Below are positions 26,540 through 34,932 of a stretch of 64,000 bases of DNA, piece by piece. Source of the stretch: CAWUFC02 sp963921335. Its GTDB lineage: Bacteria; Pseudomonadota; Gammaproteobacteria; Pseudomonadales; Halieaceae. Each line of letters begins with the position of its first letter. Position 1 is the first letter of the stretch. The translations under genes and the position numbers were made by a program. Where the stretch lies: contig CAWUFC020000001.1 of the NCBI GenBank assembly GCA_963921335.3, positions 558,001-622,000 on the forward strand, written 5' to 3'. The notes beneath the pieces are model-generated. The model was given only the letters and a program-made list of their open reading frames with translations. It ran no database searches and was not told the origin of the DNA.

Positions 26540-27067
26540 TTACAGTGCTTTGCAAATACTGCTGTCCAGCGCGGCACGCGCCGCAGTGTCATCGCCTATT
26601 GCTGAGGCGCGCAGTAACATGACGCCACGAGTGGTCGGTGATTGAACGACCTCACCTGTATACCCGGTTGGGTCAGAGTTTGGGCCTATCAGGGTGGCCT
26701 GGAGAGTCGTGCCGACTCGAAAATGCTGTTCACGCTGGTTGCTGAAGCCGGCAAAGTTATCGGTGTTCATCTGGTAGAACTGCATGGACCAGTACCGCTC
26801 AGGCACCGGCCCAGTGACGGTAACCGGGCCCTGTTCCAGGTCGTACATACAAAAGGCGTATAACAGGTCCGGGCTAGGCCGCACGACATTGCGAAACGTT
26901 TCATCTGGACGCGTATTGACGTGCAGCTGGTTGATGCCGGTCCGTGCGCCGATCTTATCGTACAGCCGCTCCATCACCAGATGGGGTACCAGCATGGCCA
27001 ATGGGTACTGGCCTATCCAGCCGAAAACCAGGATGGCTGCTGTCCAGCGTAGCCAGATCATGAGCAA
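26540..27067 (-). CDS. DUF1254 domain protein with N-terminal membrane helix
   Basis: 175 residues: an N-terminal hydrophobic helix (about 6-28), then a DUF1254 core with RPSPDLLYAFCMYDLEQGPVTV and PERYWSMQFYQMNTDNFAG. DUF1254 and DUF1214 often occur in one polypeptide or as adjacent genes; here they are separate and overlap by 10 nt. The biochemical function is unknown. Only 45 nt separates it from the receptor gene, so DUF1214-DUF1254-receptor is likely one transcript. Confidence 0.8.
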   Translation of the reverse strand: MLMIWLRWTAAILVFGWIGQYPLAMLVPHLVMERLYDKIGARTGINQLHVNTRPDETFRNVVRPSPDLLYAFCMYDLEQGPVTVTGPVPERYWSMQFYQMNTDNFAGFSNQREQHFRVGTTLQATLIGPNSDPTGYTGEVVQSPTTRGVMLLRASAIGDDTAARAALDSSICKAL

Positions 27068-27762
27068 CCCTCCATTGTGACCACCGGCAGTGGTGCAGAT
27101 TCCGGTTGTTGAAGGTAGGCCTCTCCCGGTGTGTACAGTCGGAACAGCAGGTCAAAATCGTGCCTTACTGATTTGTCCGCGATGTCTGCACCCGAGGGGC
27201 CGACGGGCAGCCAATTCCCTTCCATTTCTTGTGCGCTCACGTGAATAACCCAGTGGCCATCTTTATCGCGGGTAACGCTCTCGTTGTTGAACGAATAGCG
27301 CCTTTGCGGATTTGGTATCAGGAAATAGTCCCAGCCATAGGCAGTAATGCTCCACCAGTCGGCATCGTAGTCTTGTCCTTCAATGCGGTAGCGACAGTTC
27401 AGGCGCAGGGGCTCTCCGGCTACCGAGCTCACGGTGTAATACATTGAGTCCTCGCGGGTGGAGGCCAGCAATCCGCCAATGGCAACAACCGCCCGAACCT
27501 TGGGACCCGCCTCGGCGAAGCCAATCTCCATGCTGGTGCGCCAATCACCGTTTTGCAGGAAATTCCGGCCCAGTCCCTGCGTGATAGTCAGTGCAACTAA
27601 AAGCACCGAGATAGTAAGACTTAGCAGTGCGGCCAGCGGCCAACGGAATGCAAGAATCTTGTTAATAGTTTTTCGCCCCTGTAATTTCTGCGGGAAAAGT
27701 GCCACAGCGGCGGGGCCGGAAAAAGCGGAAGGATGCAATTGATTGCTCCATTTATGGAGCAA
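27058..27762 (-). CDS. DUF1214 domain protein with N-terminal membrane helix
   Basis: Up to 234 residues: a membrane helix at about 40-62 (WPLAALLSLTISVLLVALTITQG) and a DUF1214 core with DSMYYTVSSVAGEPL, WWSITAYGWDYFLIPNPQRRYSFN and a C-terminal FDLLFRLYTPGEAYL. The start is uncertain: the longest frame begins with TTG at 27762, inside a palindrome, without a ribosome-binding site; a GTG at 27705 is another option. Function unknown; partner of the DUF1254 gene. Confidence 0.78.
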   Translation of the reverse strand: MLHKWSNQLHPSAFSGPAAVALFPQKLQGRKTINKILAFRWPLAALLSLTISVLLVALTITQGLGRNFLQNGDWRTSMEIGFAEAGPKVRAVVAIGGLLASTREDSMYYTVSSVAGEPLRLNCRYRIEGQDYDADWWSITAYGWDYFLIPNPQRRYSFNNESVTRDKDGHWVIHVSAQEMEGNWLPVGPSGADIADKSVRHDFDLLFRLYTPGEAYLQQPESAPLPVVTMEGCS

Positions 27763-27764
27763 TC
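27741..27764. promoter_or_regulatory. Perfect inverted repeat upstream of the DUF1214 gene
   Basis: GATTGCTCCAT (27741-27751), a TT centre, and ATGGAGCAATC (27754-27764). It lies 8 nt after the lysR stop and at the very start of the DUF1214 gene. It resembles an operator (it contains a T-N11-A core) more than a terminator, because no T-run follows on the minus strand. Confidence 0.6.
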
Positions 27765-27771
27765 TTTGTAC

Positions 27772-28578
27772 TTAGGTAGGCTGTTTTTCTATCAGGAAAT
27801 CAATGAAGGCGCGGACCCTGGCAGGCACATGCCGCGAGGTTGTTACGGCGTAGAACTCCCACGGTTCCAGGGACCACTGGGGTAATACGCGCTGAAGGCG
27901 GCGCTTCTTCAGCAATTCCTGCGTGCGCCATTTGTGCCATACACATATCCCCATATCGGCCAGGCATAAGTCCTGCAGCGCTGTGAAATTGGCGACGCTG
28001 ACGCGCCCACGAGGTGAAATTGTCTCAACTTCGCCAGATTTTCGATTAATGAGGCGCCACTTGGGTATCTTCAGGTGCGTCAGTCCTTCATGTGCGCATA
28101 GGTCAGCGGGACTTCTGGGCTCACCGTGTTGTTGGATATAGCCCGGTGAGGCATACAGACCGAGCCCGGTGAGATGAACAATTTGTCGGGCCACCAGGTC
28201 TTCCTGTTCTACAGGGCCCATGACAACAGCGACGTCTACACCCTTGTTAGTTGGGCTGGGGGTATCGGATACGATGTCGAGTTCTATGGTGATATCTGGA
28301 TAGCGCAGGCTGAATTGTGGCAGTAGCGGAATAATCCACTCATTGGCAGGGGCCATATTGGAGGAGACCCGCAGCCTGCCGCTGGGGGTGGCACGTAAGT
28401 CGGTTAGCGTCACCCGTCGGGTACTGCGATCAAACAGTCGCAGCCCTACATCGCGCTCGAGCTCCGAGATACGCCTTGAGACTGTGGAGTTGGGAATGCC
28501 CAGATTGTCGGCGGCTCCGCGGAAGCTTTTCGCTCGCGCAACCTCGACAAATATCTGCATGTTACGAAATATGTCCAT
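27772..28578 (-). CDS. LysR-family regulator lacking the linker helix
   Basis: 268 residues, about 30 fewer than usual. The winged helix-turn-helix is complete (FVEVARAKSFRGAADNLGIPNSTVSRRISELERDVG, residues about 10-45), and the effector domain begins normally at SGRLRVSSNM. However, the segment between RVTLT and DLRATPSG, which should hold the about 27-residue dimerising linker helix, is missing with the frame kept. The closest group is the DmlR-like branch. It may regulate the DUF1214-DUF1254-receptor genes downstream, but the deletion probably impairs dimer formation. Confidence 0.82.
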   Translation of the reverse strand: MDIFRNMQIFVEVARAKSFRGAADNLGIPNSTVSRRISELERDVGLRLFDRSTRRVTLTDLRATPSGRLRVSSNMAPANEWIIPLLPQFSLRYPDITIELDIVSDTPSPTNKGVDVAVVMGPVEQEDLVARQIVHLTGLGLYASPGYIQQHGEPRSPADLCAHEGLTHLKIPKWRLINRKSGEVETISPRGRVSVANFTALQDLCLADMGICVWHKWRTQELLKKRRLQRVLPQWSLEPWEFYAVTTSRHVPARVRAFIDFLIEKQPT

Positions 28579-28603
28579 GATCCAAACACTCTAGCCTGGG
28601 CGC

Positions 28604-28795
28604 CTACTCTAAGTTAAAGCCCTGCTCGCGGAAACACTCACTTTTACTCGCCGCTCGCCGCAGTTCTCCCGGCGTTTTACTAGAGTTCTTTTTGATCGCC
28701 TTGCTGAAAGCCGCTTCAGAGATTTTAAGAACGGCTAATTGATTTTGAATCAAAACATGCGGCATGCTGCGCCATTGAAACGTGAAACTACGCAC
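28604..28795 (-). pseudogene. Possible AraC-type helix-turn-helix scrap
   Basis: A 63-codon frame contains ISEAAFSKAIKKNSSKTPGELRR, which resembles the last helix-turn-helix of AraC regulators (AAFSRAFKRWTGxSPxxYRR), but nothing else of an AraC protein precedes it. It lies in the 288-nt gap between lysR and the thioesterase gene, which otherwise shows no gene. Best read as a degraded remnant; it may also be chance. Confidence 0.3.
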
Positions 28796-28866
28796 TATGT
28801 GTTTTGTACACAGGTGGGGGATAAGCCCTAGCGGAGCCGCATTGAACTGATAAAGCTTTAACCCAT

Positions 28867-29292
28867 ATGAGCAAACTAGAAAAAAACTATCCCATTGTCC
28901 TGACCCAAGATGTGATCTGGGGCGACATGGATGCCTTTGAGCACGTCAATAACACGGTCTTCTTCCGTTATTTTGAAGATGCCCGCTGGGAGTTTTTCAA
29001 CAAGATTGGCGTCAATGAGTACAAGGCACAGCACAATATAGGTCCTATATTGGCCGCGACACATTGCAATTTTAAGTTGCCACTCACCTTCCCTGATCGC
29101 GTTCATATCGGTGCCGGCTACACGATCACGTCCCCGAAGAAAATCAACATGGAGTACGTGGTCTACAGCGAGGAACTCGACGGTATCGCCGCTGAAGGAG
29201 AGGGTCTTCTGGTTTATTACGACTATAACCAGGGTCGAGGTTGTGACATTCCCGAAGAGATACTGAACAGCCTGAAAAACCTTGGCCCTTGA
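28867..29292 (+). CDS. 4HBT-family acyl-CoA thioesterase
   Basis: 141 residues with the 4-hydroxybenzoyl-CoA thioesterase/YbgC-FadM pattern: VIWGDMDAFEHVNNTVFFRYFEDARWEFF, where the Asp of DMDAFEHVNN is the catalytic residue, followed by HCNFKLPLTFPDRV. It probably acts on medium- or long-chain acyl-CoA. It is transcribed away from the lysR block, 98 nt before the secreted hydrolase gene. AT-rich wobble positions and the lack of conserved neighbours mark it as accessory. Confidence 0.88.
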   Translation: MSKLEKNYPIVLTQDVIWGDMDAFEHVNNTVFFRYFEDARWEFFNKIGVNEYKAQHNIGPILAATHCNFKLPLTFPDRVHIGAGYTITSPKKINMEYVVYSEELDGIAAEGEGLLVYYDYNQGRGCDIPEEILNSLKNLGP

Positions 29293-29390
29293 AGTGTGAC
29301 CAGGCTCTCACCTTTACACTACTTAACACCTATGTATTCAGAAAGCTGAAACAATAGTACATCTGAAAACTAAGGACGGTTTGTCGTCAG

Positions 29391-31421
29391 ATGTATAGAG
29401 CATCCTTATTAAGTATTCTTCTTTTCGTTATCAGTGCCTCTGCACAGGCACAGCAGTGGGATTATCAGTATGTGTCCTACGGTGACGAAGAGCGCCAGTG
29501 GCTAAACATCCACATGGTGGAATCTGAATTACCCACCCCGGTCTATGTGTTTGCCCACAGCAATGGCAGTACCGCTGATGGCATGTCGCAGGGTCAGCTC
29601 GATGCGATCGCCAGTGCCGGGTACTCGACTGTGAGCTGGGAATCCATTGCCACTATCCAGGGACCACAGGATGCACTCACCGCATGGGATGACGCTCAGC
29701 TCATGTTTGACTGGGTGCGCGCTAACGCGGCCACCTACAACCTGGATGCTGATCAGATCATCGTTGGTGGTCGTTCCAGGGGCTCGGTGGTTAGCTGGCC
29801 GCTGTTTCACAGTGACCACCCCGCGATACAAGGCGGCTATTTCTACAATCCCCTGCCGCAGGGTACCTGGGCCCAGCCAGAATTGTGGTCACCAGTGGAC
29901 AATATCACTGCGGATAGTCGACCCACGTACTTCGCATTCGGACCAGACCGGGATGATGATGACGGCCACAATCCGGTGAATGCCGATCCGGCAGTCGAGC
30001 GCTATGAAGAGTTGGGCATTGCCGACAGGCTGACTACCACGGAAGGCATGTGGAATATTTTCCACGACGAGAATGCCAACTGGACCAACGACGCGGAAAT
30101 CATGGAGTATTTTCCAGCGTTCGCTGCCAGCCTCGCCGATAGTTCATCTCTCACCTACGATCAGGCATCCGATCTTGCCCAGCATATGTATGTGGCCTAC
30201 TACGGGCGCCCTGCCGATCCCGACGGTCAGAGCTATTGGGCTGGGCAGTTCCAGGCAAGCGCTAGCCTGATCAATGCCCTGGATGCTTTTGGTAATTCCT
30301 CTGAGTACCAGGACAACTATGCTCATCTCAGCAGCAGCGAGCTGGTGAATAACCTGTATCAGCAGATGTTCAATCGTGATGCTGAACCCAGCGGGTTGGC
30401 ATTCTATATGGGTAGGCTGGAGTCCGGTGAAGCTACGTTGGCATCGATTGCCAAGCAGATCGCTGACGGGGCGGAGAACGATGACTTAACGGCGCTAGGT
30501 AACAAAATACTGGTCTCTAACCATTTCACGGAGACGGTTGAGAGCGATGGCCACTCTTACACAGCTTCCCATATTAGTGATGCCCAGCTGATTATTGCTG
30601 ATGTGAGTCATGACGAGGACTCGCTGATCGAAGGGCAGGCTCATGTTGATAACTATTTCTTTTCCTTTGATCCCGGTAAAGATGAAGAGGAGGGTTATAA
30701 CTCCCTGTTTATGGGGCACAGTTTCTTTGTGCCGATTGCCCGGGAAATGTCCTTTCATGCAGAACAGCTGGGCCTTGAGGGGCATACCCAATATGTAGAG
30801 GCCTCAGGCGGTGCCACCGGTACGCCGATGGCTCTCTGGAAGGATGAAGGGCACCGCTCCAATATCCAGGCTGTTCTGGATACCGGAGAAGTAGAGCTAT
30901 TCGGTATGGCTTTCGAGAGTTTTAAGCCGACCGTCGACGGCTATGTGCTTTGGATTGACTATGCCTTGTCCAATAATCCCAATACCAAGTTTGTGATTGG
31001 TATTCCCTGGCGCGACTACCCTGCAGATTACGAAGATGCCGATGCTTATGCAGGCTCCGGCGAAATCATCGATACAGTCTGGGGCAGCCAGCTCGATACA
31101 CTTAGAAGCTTATATCCAGATGTCGAGTTCATCTCTATGGCCTATGGCTTCGCCGCCGTGGAGCTGCGTTACTTGTTTGAAGCAGGCCAGATTCCTGGCG
31201 TCACCGAATTGATTGGTGACAATCCGCAAACGTCATTGTTCAAAGATACAAAAGGTCATGGCCATGCAGACGGCCTGCTGCTGGATCTGGCCGAGTACAT
31301 CTGGTTGGCCACTATTTACGATATCGATCTGGATACTTACGACTATGACGCCGGGCACACAATAGACCTGAAACCGATAGTGAATGAGATTATGGAAAAG
31401 TATGCGGAGTACTTTGACTAA
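29391..31421 (+). CDS. Secreted multidomain protein: alpha/beta-hydrolase, DUF4214, SGNH-like domain
   Basis: 676 residues with a Sec signal peptide (cleavage near AQA-QQW, residue 20-21). Residues about 25-235 resemble an alpha/beta-hydrolase: a GGRSRGS nucleophile elbow (Ser near 128) and a VFAHSNG oxyanion-type turn. Residues about 250-370 carry DUF4214 repeats (YVAYYGRPADPDGQSYW and LYQQMFNRDAEPSGLAFY). Residues about 435-670 resemble an SGNH hydrolase: block I is FMGHSFF (Ser444) and the late GHGHADGLLLDLAEY supplies the usual C-terminal His region. DUF4214 is common in secreted and surface proteins. Acidic composition suggests a marine extracellular protein. The substrate is unknown; both active sites are inferred from short motifs. 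Confidence 0.72.
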   Translation: MYRASLLSILLFVISASAQAQQWDYQYVSYGDEERQWLNIHMVESELPTPVYVFAHSNGSTADGMSQGQLDAIASAGYSTVSWESIATIQGPQDALTAWDDAQLMFDWVRANAATYNLDADQIIVGGRSRGSVVSWPLFHSDHPAIQGGYFYNPLPQGTWAQPELWSPVDNITADSRPTYFAFGPDRDDDDGHNPVNADPAVERYEELGIADRLTTTEGMWNIFHDENANWTNDAEIMEYFPAFAASLADSSSLTYDQASDLAQHMYVAYYGRPADPDGQSYWAGQFQASASLINALDAFGNSSEYQDNYAHLSSSELVNNLYQQMFNRDAEPSGLAFYMGRLESGEATLASIAKQIADGAENDDLTALGNKILVSNHFTETVESDGHSYTASHISDAQLIIADVSHDEDSLIEGQAHVDNYFFSFDPGKDEEEGYNSLFMGHSFFVPIAREMSFHAEQLGLEGHTQYVEASGGATGTPMALWKDEGHRSNIQAVLDTGEVELFGMAFESFKPTVDGYVLWIDYALSNNPNTKFVIGIPWRDYPADYEDADAYAGSGEIIDTVWGSQLDTLRSLYPDVEFISMAYGFAAVELRYLFEAGQIPGVTELIGDNPQTSLFKDTKGHGHADGLLLDLAEYIWLATIYDIDLDTYDYDAGHTIDLKPIVNEIMEKYAEYFD

Positions 31422-31505
31422 GCAGCAGTGGCTTAATCGGACGAACCTGCGCACCGCCAACTAAGCCCGCAGGCCGTTTGGCAGAGTCTTTGCAAACTTG
31501 GGGAA

Positions 31506-32339
31506 TTAAATACCCAGATTGTTGTAAATGGTGCGGGTGGGCTCCACCTGGTTCATTGTGTAGAAGTGGATGCCGGGGCACCCATTATCTACGAGGGTCT
31601 GGCTGAGCTGAGTGACTACCTCGATACCGAACTTGCGTATGCTGTCCATGTCGTCACCGTAGCCTTCCAGACGCTGGCAAATCCAGCGAGGAATTTCTGC
31701 GCCGCAGTTGCGGGAAAAGCGAGCCAGATTCTCATAGTTGGTGATGGGCATAATGCCCGCGTAGATGGGTTTGTCGATCCCGGCGGCCATGCACTGGTCC
31801 ATGAAATAGAAATAGGCATCGACGTTGTAGAAGTACTGGGTAATAGCGGCATCGGCACCGGCGTCGAACTTGGCCTTCAGGAAAGTAATGTCTTCAGCGT
31901 AGCTGGGTGCTTCCGGATGTATCTCCGGGTAGGCCGCCATATTGATGGTGAAATGATCACTGTGGCGCTTACGCACGAACTCAATCAGTTCACTGGCGTA
32001 CACCAGTCGTGAACCGCCGCCCATGCCCGAGGGCACATCGCCGCGCAGCGCCACCAGGCGATTCACACCCAGCGCCACGTAGCGATCCAGTAACTCACCC
32101 ACTTCTTCTTCGCCGTCACTGCCGAAACTGAGGTGGGGAGCAATGTCGATACCCTCATTGCGGATGGTTTCCACCACCCCGAAGGTATTGTCGCGGGTAG
32201 AGCCGCCTGCCCCATAAGTACACGAGAAAAACTCCGGCCCCAGTGCATTCAGGGCCGGCGTGGTTTCGTTGAACAGCTTGTCCCGCCCGACGTCGGTCTT
32301 GGGCGGAAAATACTCGAAGCTGATATGGGGCTTGCTCAC
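31506..32339 (-). CDS. metF: 5,10-methylenetetrahydrofolate reductase
   Basis: It reduces methylene-THF to 5-methyl-THF for methionine synthesis. 277 residues: the N-terminal ISFEYFPPKT with the conserved catalytic Glu, FSCTYGAGGSTRD, ALRGDVP, the AYPEIHPEAPS substrate segment and QYFYN. It is the last gene of sahR-metK-ahcY-metF, 25 nt after ahcY. Its last codons (TIYNNLGI) contain the 21-bp sequence repeated beside rsmE. Confidence 0.97.
   Translation of the reverse strand: MSKPHISFEYFPPKTDVGRDKLFNETTPALNALGPEFFSCTYGAGGSTRDNTFGVVETIRNEGIDIAPHLSFGSDGEEEVGELLDRYVALGVNRLVALRGDVPSGMGGGSRLVYASELIEFVRKRHSDHFTINMAAYPEIHPEAPSYAEDITFLKAKFDAGADAAITQYFYNVDAYFYFMDQCMAAGIDKPIYAGIMPITNYENLARFSRNCGAEIPRWICQRLEGYGDDMDSIRKFGIEVVTQLSQTLVDNGCPGIHFYTMNQVEPTRTIYNNLGI
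31513..31533. repeat. 21-bp direct repeat, copy 2, in the metF 3' end
   Basis: Identical in sequence and orientation to 23962-23982. Together the copies bracket about 7.5 kb of accessory genes. Similarity stops abruptly on both sides at the DNA level, though both copies keep the same reading frame and end in a stop codon within four codons, like an attachment-site duplication at the end of a gene. Confidence 0.75.
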
Positions 32340-32364
32340 TCTCTTTCTTCCTTAAGCGCTTAAC

Positions 32365-33747
32365 TTAATATTTGTAAGAATCGGGCTTGTAAGGCCCTTC
32401 GACTTTCACGTTGATGTACTTGGCCTGCTCGTCAGTGAGCTGGGTCAGTACGCCGCCGAAACCAGACACCATGTGGGCAGCTACTTCTTCGTCCAGTTTC
32501 TTGGGCAGCACTTCAACAGTGATAGCGTTTTCTTTCATGTTGTCTTCCAGGTCGGCGAACTTGCGCTCGAACAGGTAGATCTGTGCCAGTACCTGGTTGG
32601 CGAAAGAGCCATCCATGATGCGAGAGGGGTGACCGGTGGCATTACCCAGGTTCACCAGGCGTCCTTCGGACAGCAGGATCAGGTGATCACTGCTGGCGCG
32701 GTCGCGGTAGACCGTGTGCACCTGGGGCTTCACTTCTTCCCATTCCCAGTTTTCACGCATATACGCGGTGTCGATCTCGTTGTCGAAGTGACCGATGTTG
32801 CATACCACAGCGCCGCTCTTCAGCGCGTTCAGCATCTGGCTGTCACAGACATTGAAGTTACCGGTGGTGGTTACTACCAGGTCGGTATTGCCGAGCAGGG
32901 CAGTGTCAGCACCGTCAGCGACCACGCCGTTGTTGTAGGCAGAAACCACCTCAAAGCCGTCCATGCAGGCCTGCATGGCACAGATGGGGTCGATCTCGGA
33001 GATCTTCACGATCATGCCTTCCTGGCGCAGGGACTGGGCGGAACCTTTGCCCACGTCACCGTAGCCGATGACCAGGGCTTTTTTGCCAGACAGCAGGTGG
33101 TCGGTGGCGCGTTTAACCGCATCGTTCAGGCTGTGACGACAGCCGTATTTGTTGTCGTTTTTGGACTTGGTGACAGAGTCATTCACATTGATCGCCGGCA
33201 CCTTCAGGCTGCCTTCTTCCAGCATTTCCTGCAGGCGGTGTACGCCCGTGGTGGTTTCTTCGGTGATGCCGTGAATCTTTTCCAGCATTTCCGGGTATTT
33301 CTCATGCAGCATGCCGGTCAGGTCGCCGCCATCGTCCAGCACCATGTTGCAGTCCCAGGGCTTGCCGTCCTTGAGGATGGTCTGCTCGATACACCAGTCG
33401 TACTCTTCCTCGGTCTCACCTTTCCAGGCGTAAACCGGAACACCGGCAGCAGCGATGGCCGCAGCAGCGTGATCCTGGGTAGAGAAAATGTTGCAGGAAG
33501 ACCAGCGCACGTCGGCACCCAGCTCTTTCAGGGTTTCGATCAGTACCGCGGTCTGAATGGTCATGTGAATGCAGCCAATGATGTTGGCGCCTTTCAGGGG
33601 CTGGCTGGCGCGGTACTTTTCGCGCATGGCCATCAGGGCCGGCATTTCGGATTCGGCAATCTGGATTTCACGACGACCCCATTCGGCCAGGGAAATATCG
33701 GCGACTTTGTAGTCTTCGTTGCTTTGTAACTGTTCTGCAGTGCTCAT
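32365..33747 (-). CDS. ahcY: Adenosylhomocysteinase
   Basis: It hydrolyses S-adenosylhomocysteine to adenosine and homocysteine, using bound NAD. 460 residues: CIHMTIQTAVLIETL near the N-terminus, WSSCNIFSTQDHAAAA, the NAD-binding VIGYGDVGKGSAQ, and a C-terminus ending KPDSYKY, as in the family. It lies 12 nt after metK and before metF. Confidence 0.98.
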   Translation of the reverse strand: MSTAEQLQSNEDYKVADISLAEWGRREIQIAESEMPALMAMREKYRASQPLKGANIIGCIHMTIQTAVLIETLKELGADVRWSSCNIFSTQDHAAAAIAAAGVPVYAWKGETEEEYDWCIEQTILKDGKPWDCNMVLDDGGDLTGMLHEKYPEMLEKIHGITEETTTGVHRLQEMLEEGSLKVPAINVNDSVTKSKNDNKYGCRHSLNDAVKRATDHLLSGKKALVIGYGDVGKGSAQSLRQEGMIVKISEIDPICAMQACMDGFEVVSAYNNGVVADGADTALLGNTDLVVTTTGNFNVCDSQMLNALKSGAVVCNIGHFDNEIDTAYMRENWEWEEVKPQVHTVYRDRASSDHLILLSEGRLVNLGNATGHPSRIMDGSFANQVLAQIYLFERKFADLEDNMKENAITVEVLPKKLDEEVAAHMVSGFGGVLTQLTDEQAKYINVKVEGPYKPDSYKY

Positions 33748-33759
33748 TTTCAGTTCCTC

Positions 33760-34920
33760 TTACAGTGCTGCCTTGAGGGCATCAGCTTTGTCAGTGGCTT
33801 CCCAGGTGAAATCGGCGTCTTCCCGGCCGAAGTGTCCGTAGGCAGCAGTTTTTTGGTAAATCGGGCGTTTCAGGTTCAGCATTTCGATCAGGCCTTTGGG
33901 GCGCAGGTCAAAGTGCTCGCGCACCAGCTCGCAAATCCTGTCGTCAGACAGTTTGCCGGTGCCAAAGGTATCGATAGAAATGGAGGTGGGCTCGGCTACA
34001 CCAATGGCGTAGGAAACCTGGATTTCGCAGCGATCCGCCAGGCCAGCGGCCACGACGTTCTTCGCGACATAGCGGCCGGCATAGGCGGCTGAACGGTCAA
34101 CTTTGGAGGGGTCCTTACCGGAGAAGGCGCCGCCGCCATGACGGGCCATGCCACCATAGGTGTCGACAATAATCTTACGGCCGGTCAGGCCACAATCGCC
34201 CACCGGGCCACCAATGACAAAGTTGCCAGTCGGGTTGATGTGGTACAGGGTATCGGCGTGCAGCCATTCCGCAGGCAGCACCTGCTTCACAATGTGTTCC
34301 ATCACCGCTTCGTGAATGTCGGACTGGGTCACATCGGGGTCATGTTGGGTGGACAGGACCACCGCGTCAATCGCGACCGGCTTGCCGTTGTCGTAGCGCA
34401 GAGTCACCTGGCTTTTGGCATCGGGACGCAGCCAGGGCAGGGTGCCGTCTTTGCGCAGTTTTGCCTGCTGTTCCACCATGCGGTGGGAGTAGTAGATGGG
34501 CGCCGGCATCAGCACATCAGTTTCGTTGGTGGCGTAGCCAAACATCAGGCCCTGGTCGCCCGCACCCTGTTCCAGATGAGCGCCTTCGCCTTCATTCACA
34601 CCCTGGGCGATATCGCCGGATTGCTGGCCTATGGCATTCAGCACGGCACAGGTCGCCCCATCGAATCCCACGTCGGAGCTGTCATAGCCAATACCGGTAA
34701 TCACGTCGCGAACCACGTTCTCAAGATCGACGTAGGTGCTGGTGGTGACTTCGCCGGCGATGACCGCCATGCCGGTTTTCACCATGGTCTCCACGGCCAC
34801 ACGGGCGTTGGGGTCGTCTTTCAGCATGGCGTCGAGGACGGCATCGGAAATCTGGTCCGCCATCTTGTCGGGGTGGCCCTCAGAGACTGACTCCGAGGTA
34901 AAAATTGAATACTCACTCAT
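33760..34920 (-). CDS. metK: S-adenosylmethionine synthetase
   Basis: It makes SAM from ATP and methionine. 386 residues with GHPDKMADQISDAVLD near the N-terminus, GAGDQGLMFGYA (the ATP motif) and GGGAFSGKDPSKVDRSAAY (the phosphate-binding P-loop-like motif). It starts 12 nt after the ArsR-methyltransferase regulator, in the SAM-cycle operon. Confidence 0.98.
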   Translation of the reverse strand: MSEYSIFTSESVSEGHPDKMADQISDAVLDAMLKDDPNARVAVETMVKTGMAVIAGEVTTSTYVDLENVVRDVITGIGYDSSDVGFDGATCAVLNAIGQQSGDIAQGVNEGEGAHLEQGAGDQGLMFGYATNETDVLMPAPIYYSHRMVEQQAKLRKDGTLPWLRPDAKSQVTLRYDNGKPVAIDAVVLSTQHDPDVTQSDIHEAVMEHIVKQVLPAEWLHADTLYHINPTGNFVIGGPVGDCGLTGRKIIVDTYGGMARHGGGAFSGKDPSKVDRSAAYAGRYVAKNVVAAGLADRCEIQVSYAIGVAEPTSISIDTFGTGKLSDDRICELVREHFDLRPKGLIEMLNLKRPIYQKTAAYGHFGREDADFTWEATDKADALKAAL

Positions 34921-34932
34921 GTTGGTTAAATC

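Noticed and set aside
23943..31533. An integrase or transposase that could explain the duplicated metF end
   Set aside because: All frames in the block are accounted for by other genes or remnants; no recombinase motif was seen.
32473..33729. A 418-codon open frame on the plus strand
   Set aside because: It lies exactly opposite ahcY, whose protein is fully conserved; the antisense frame is open because of codon bias and shows no family features.
34138..34890. A 250-codon open frame on the plus strand
   Set aside because: Antisense to metK; no family features and no ribosome-binding site.
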